64,000 bases of DNA from an uncultured Eubacteriaceae bacterium (GTDB lineage: Bacteria > Bacillota > Clostridia > Lachnospirales > CAG-274): contig CAMVJD010000013.1 of the NCBI GenBank assembly GCA_947167715.1, positions 1-64,000 of the forward strand. Reading direction: 5' to 3'. Position numbers and translations under genes: made by a program. Below are positions 60,629 through 64,000 of the stretch, one piece after another. Within the stretch, counting starts at the first letter, position 1, and each line of letters starts with the position of its first letter. The notes beneath the pieces were generated by a model. The model saw only the letters and a program-made list of their open reading frames with translations. It was not told the DNA's origin and ran no database searches.

Positions 60629-61054
60629 TTATAACAAGCCGCGTTCTTTAAGGCTGCGATACATACGCATAAACGTATTAAGGCTGGCGCCTGTTTCGGC
60701 ACGAGCGGCGGCCTTGGTTATCTCGCCGTTTTCAAACCTTTTAAACGTATCTATATACTCATCGGCCACATATTTTTGCTTGCGGCCAAAATGCACGCCG
60801 TTTGCCAGCGCGTTATCAATGCCCTCGCGCTGTTTTTCCTTGCGCAGGCGTCTTTCGTTTACCTGCATATAGGTAAGCATTTGTATAAGTATACTGTACA
60901 GCTGTTCCTCCATAAGCACCCTGCCCTCGGGAGTATCGGCAAATGGCATACACAGCCTTACGACCTCCGAAACGCGCTCTCTGGTCTCGGCACGGCAAAT
61001 ATCCATCATTTCCTCATAATTTGCGGCAGGCTCTGCATATATGTCTCTGCTCAT
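60629..61054 (-). CDS. Resolvase-like protein without the catalytic domain
   Basis: 141 residues. The second half keeps the end of a serine-recombinase E-helix and its DNA-binding part (NERRLRKEKQREGI, NALANGVHFGRKQKY, then GEITKAAARAETGASLNTFMRMYRSL), closely parallel to the small recombinase at 52,031. The first 55 residues are helical and contain no nucleophile serine or Arg cluster of the catalytic core. Start ATG 61054 with GGGGGTG nearby. Composition is host-like, unlike the element. It may be a DNA-binding regulator derived from a recombinase or the remainder of a broken one. Confidence 0.7.
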   Translation of the reverse strand: MSRDIYAEPAANYEEMMDICRAETRERVSEVVRLCMPFADTPEGRVLMEEQLYSILIQMLTYMQVNERRLRKEKQREGIDNALANGVHFGRKQKYVADEYIDTFKRFENGEITKAAARAETGASLNTFMRMYRSLKERGLL

Positions 61055-61314
61055 TCCGCACCCCCGGCATTTTTTATCAAAAACGTATACATTTTTGGGA
61101 ATGATTTTCTACACCTTCATTTGCTTATTTGATATTGACATTTCAACAATAAATGTTATAATATATATGTTGTTATTGTAGGATATATACAAACAAATAT
61201 TTTTATCAATTCATATACTTTTTCAATAATTTTTGTATACTTTTATAGACAAAAAATTTTTTTAATATATCTCCTATTTCTTTTTATTATCCGGCCAAAA
61301 AAGGGCGCAAAAAA

Positions 61315-61339
61315 AGAGCCTTTCACAAGGAAAAGCCCT
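61315..61339 (-). terminator. Terminator of the lipoprotein gene
   Basis: A 10-position stem (AGGGCTTTTC with GAAAGGCTCT, two G-T pairs) followed on the minus strand by TTTTTTT. The stretch from 61,055 to 61,314 has no gene that I can support and is strongly A+T-rich. Confidence 0.75.
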
Positions 61340-61348
61340 TTAGATCAA

Positions 61349-62500
61349 TTAAAAAATATCAAAAAATGCTCCGTCCGTGCATACAAGCACATAGCCGCAT
61401 TTTTGGCCGTTTCCGCCGTCAAGCACGGCACGTCCGTCCTTATCGAAGGTTATTTTTGCATCCCCATACGCATTTTTGCCGCCGACAATAAGTATATCAC
61501 GGTCATAGGGGCCCGCTGCCCTATGCTGTATTGTCCGCTTATAGCTTTGGCTCATATCCTCCCACAGGGTGCGGGCGTTTTCGTACATACTGTCGCTTAT
61601 GCCAAGTTCCTGTGCCGTTACGCCGTCCTCAAACTGCTTTGAGGTTATGCACAAATAAATATCATCATCGGTTTCGCTGTAGTCAATATACCAATATTCC
61701 GCATCGGCAAGCTCGTCCGCGTAGGACATACACTTTTCCCCGTCATTTCCCGAGCAAAAGCCTATCAGCATAATATCGTCACGGGATGAAAAGGCCTTAT
61801 TTTTAAGTGCATCCACAATATCCTCATCCTTAACGGAATCCGAGCAAAGCACCTTTACGCCTATGCCCGTCACATCCGCGCCGTCCGTCGGGCTTACGGG
61901 TATGTATACCACCTTTTCACGATCAAAAACCTTTGTTTCCTCGTTTTCCCTGTAAACATAATATTTGCCGCCGTCTGAAACACAAATAAATTTGTCGTCC
62001 TCTCCCGAATATGTTACAACGGTAAGCGGCTGTTCGCCCGTCCTGCGTTCGCCCCATATACCGTGGGAGACGATATTGGCATTTTTAAAAACATCGTTTA
62101 CGGTTATTTTTTTACAGTCGTACACCTTTAAAAGCCGAGATTCCATAACACCCGCTATGCCGCCCGTGGTGCGCTGTACATCAAAGCCCACCTCGATAAA
62201 ATCGCCCGCCTTGATATTGTATTTGTCAAGCAGACCGTTTGTTTTATACACGGAAAAAGCGGAGTCGTCAAGTGAATAGATAGTTTTTTTGTCTGTTACA
62301 ACAAAAATATCCTTAAGATTTTCCTCGGTACTGTAGCAAAAGCCGTCAATAACGTCCTCGTTATAATTTTTGTAGTAAACTCCGTCCTTTGTAAAGCTGC
62401 TGTTTTGGCTTTTAGGTATGCCGCCGCCGATACTTCCGAGGCTTGCACAGCCCGACACCGCCGCCGCAACAGATATGGCAATAATAATTTTATAAAGCAT
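61349..62500 (-). CDS. Predicted lipoprotein, unknown function
   Basis: 383 residues. Lipoprotein signal with lipobox VSGC (Cys18), then a Gly/Ser-rich spacer and a mixed alpha/beta globular part with a Tyr-rich motif YYKNYNEDVIDGFCYS, DFIEVGFDV and a C-terminal TIQHRAAGPYDRDILIVGG. No known domain is recognised. It is expected on the outer face of the membrane. It follows glgB on the minus strand after a terminator and is probably transcribed alone. Confidence 0.75.
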   Translation of the reverse strand: MLYKIIIAISVAAAVSGCASLGSIGGGIPKSQNSSFTKDGVYYKNYNEDVIDGFCYSTEENLKDIFVVTDKKTIYSLDDSAFSVYKTNGLLDKYNIKAGDFIEVGFDVQRTTGGIAGVMESRLLKVYDCKKITVNDVFKNANIVSHGIWGERRTGEQPLTVVTYSGEDDKFICVSDGGKYYVYRENEETKVFDREKVVYIPVSPTDGADVTGIGVKVLCSDSVKDEDIVDALKNKAFSSRDDIMLIGFCSGNDGEKCMSYADELADAEYWYIDYSETDDDIYLCITSKQFEDGVTAQELGISDSMYENARTLWEDMSQSYKRTIQHRAAGPYDRDILIVGGKNAYGDAKITFDKDGRAVLDGGNGQKCGYVLVCTDGAFFDIF

Positions 62501-62557
62501 ATAAATTCCCCCTTTATACTTATAGACAGGAAAATTTCCGGTAGGTCACAAAACAGT

Positions 62558-62588
62558 AAAAGGGTCTTTCACGAAGAAAAACCCTTTT
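62558..62588 (-). terminator. Terminator of glgB
   Basis: Stem AAAAGGGT/ACCCTTTT (8 bp, with further partial pairing of CTTTC and GAAAA) starting seven bases after the glgB stop. The T-run on the minus strand is short. Confidence 0.65.
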
Positions 62589-62595
62589 ATCTTAA

Positions 62596-64000
62596 TTAAA
62601 AGCTTTTAAGTATAACAACACTTAACGGCGGAAGCCTTAAAACCATACTCCACTCTCTGCCGTGGCTTTCTATACGCTCGGTATAGTAGGGATATACGTT
62701 TACAACGCCGCTGCCGCCAAACTCGGGCGCATCGGAGTTGAGTATCTCGTGCCAGTTGCCCTCAAACGGCATACCCTGACGGAAATCCTCATAGGTGTTG
62801 GGCGTAAAGTTGCAGATAACGACAAGGGTATCCTCTTTTCTTCTGCCCTTTCTTATAAACGAATAAATACTTCTTGTATTGTCGTTTGCATCTATCCATT
62901 CAAAGCCGTCACAGGTAAAATCGTGTACCCACAGGGCCTCGTTTTCAAGATAGATATGATTAAGGCGCTTTACATAGTCAAGCATTGTCTGATGATGCTG
63001 ATATTCAAGCAGGAACCAGTCAAGCGGGCGTTTTTCGTTCCACTCGATAAACTGACCGAACTCGCCGCCCATAAACAGCAGCTTTTTGCCGGGGAAGCCA
63101 AACATAAAGCCGTAAGCCGCGCGCAGATTTGCAAACTTTTGCCAAAGGTCGCCCGGCATTTTATCAAGCATAGAGCGCTTGCCGTGTACTACCTCGTCAT
63201 GGCTTAAAACCAGCACAAACCTTTCGGTGTAGGCATATACCATACCAAAGGTAAGGTTATTGTGATGATATTTTTTGTATATCGGGTCTTTTTCGATATA
63301 TTCAAGAAAATCGTTCATCCAGCCCATATTCCATTTAAGGGAGAAGCCAAGACCGCCCTCCTCCTTAACGGATTTGGTGATATGCGGCCACGAGGTGGAT
63401 TCCTCGGCTATCATAAGCGCGTAGGGATTACGCTCCGCCATAATGGAGTTAAGGTGCTTTAAAAATTCAATGGCGTCAAGGTTTTCGTTGCCGCCGTATT
63501 GATTTGCAACCCACTGACCGTCCTCCTTTGCGTAGTTAAGATAAAGCATAGAGGAAACGGCATCAACGCGCAGACCGTCTATATGGAATTTCTCCACCCA
63601 GTAAAGGGCGTTTGCAATAAGGAAATTCTTTACCTCGCTGCGGCCGAAATTAAAGATATATGTGCCCCACTCCGCATGCTCGCCCTGACGCGGGTCGGAG
63701 TGTTCAAACAGCGCCGAGCCGTCAAAGCGGCCCAGACCGTGAGCATCCTTGGGGAAGTGTGCAGGTACCCAGTCAAGGAAAACGCCGATGCCTGCCTGAT
63801 GACACTTGTCAACAAAGGTCATAAACTCGTCGGGGGTGCCGTAGCGGCTTGTGGGCGCATAATAGCCCGTTACCTGATAGCCCCAGGAGCCGTCAAAGGG
63901 ATGCTCCTCAACGGGCAGAAGCTCAATATGTGTATAGCCCATTTCCTTAACGTAGGGAATAAGCTGATCTGCAAGTTCAAGATAGGTAAGGAAACGGTTG
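62596..64000 (-). CDS. glgB: 1,4-alpha-glucan branching enzyme, C-terminal part (partial)
   Basis: 468 codons are present; the frame stays open through the right edge, so the N-terminal carbohydrate-binding domain and part of the barrel lie outside. The GH13 motifs are clear: [23 protein letters not shown] (nucleophile Asp), IAEESTSWP (acid/base Glu) and [11 protein letters not shown] (third carboxylate). [13 protein letters not shown] and the C-terminal all-beta domain complete it. It forms alpha-1,6 branches in glycogen. No other glycogen gene is in the window. Confidence 0.96.
   Translation of the reverse strand, partial: NRFLTYLELADQLIPYVKEMGYTHIELLPVEEHPFDGSWGYQVTGYYAPTSRYGTPDEFMTFVDKCHQAGIGVFLDWVPAHFPKDAHGLGRFDGSALFEHSDPRQGEHAEWGTYIFNFGRSEVKNFLIANALYWVEKFHIDGLRVDAVSSMLYLNYAKEDGQWVANQYGGNENLDAIEFLKHLNSIMAERNPYALMIAEESTSWPHITKSVKEEGGLGFSLKWNMGWMNDFLEYIEKDPIYKKYHHNNLTFGMVYAYTERFVLVLSHDEVVHGKRSMLDKMPGDLWQKFANLRAAYGFMFGFPGKKLLFMGGEFGQFIEWNEKRPLDWFLLEYQHHQTMLDYVKRLNHIYLENEALWVHDFTCDGFEWIDANDNTRSIYSFIRKGRRKEDTLVVICNFTPNTYEDFRQGMPFEGNWHEILNSDAPEFGGSGVVNVYPYYTERIESHGREWSMVLRLPPLSVVILKSF

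Overview
The window looks like chromosomal DNA of an anaerobic, endospore-forming Clostridia, probably of the Ruminococcaceae/Oscillospiraceae type. This is inferred from spoIIE, yabP, yabQ and CotH genes, an essential WalRK-type two-component system, a secreted protein with a dockerin, S-layer homology domains, a diaminopimelate dehydrogenase and a split purine pathway (stand-alone AICAR formyltransferase plus PurO-type IMP cyclohydrolase). No species assignment is made.

Host backbone, 1-41,000. The left edge cuts an NhaC-type antiporter that overlaps an EamA transporter. Then follow rpmB, an MreB-family gene with a 27-residue membrane peptide beside it, a CNNM/CorC transporter, the purH/purO pair, a large SLH surface protein, walRK with a FeoA-like third gene, ddh, a tRNA-Val, the yabP-yabQ-divIC sporulation/division cluster with rqcP and hup, and a tightly overlapping pyrK-pyrD-lipoprotein-mazG operon. 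On the plus strand come a dockerin protein, mnmG, a frameshifted membrane gene, a degenerate SpoIIQ-like LytM protein, a GGDEF protein, an ACT-hom-lysC operon and spoIIE behind a Spo0A-type promoter. A VTC-DUF4956-CotH cluster closes the backbone.

Agr island, about 41,200-51,700, visibly more A+T-rich. All genes lie on the minus strand: agrA-agrC, a terminator, agrD-agrB, then a 1,485-residue secreted protein (two CBM2-like domains and thrombospondin type 3 repeats), an overlapping small membrane-protein gene, a second secreted protein, and a 44-codon peptide gene that ends at a strong terminator. The layout suggests a cyclic-peptide quorum-sensing circuit next to its likely surface outputs.

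Mobilizable element, about 51,800-60,400. It holds a small serine recombinase, a STAND NTPase with TPR-like helices, a DnaD-type replication protein, a dyad-rich presumed oriT, a MobC-like protein, a MOBP relaxase, a membrane coiled-coil protein read from an overlapping frame, a 48-codon ORF and a large serine recombinase whose ribosome site abuts a nested hairpin. The outer limits (att sites) could not be fixed. Just beyond it is a resolvase-like gene that lacks the catalytic domain, then host genes again: a lipoprotein and a glgB cut by the right edge.

The strongest candidates for something new are the agr island with its secreted output and tail peptide, the STAND protein with a palindrome inside its own promoter, the structured intergenic stretches at 56,019-56,292, 58,683-58,735 and 60,421-60,507, and a dispersed intergenic dyad repeat seen three times. 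Promoters and terminators were called by eye from hexamer spacing and stem plus T-run.
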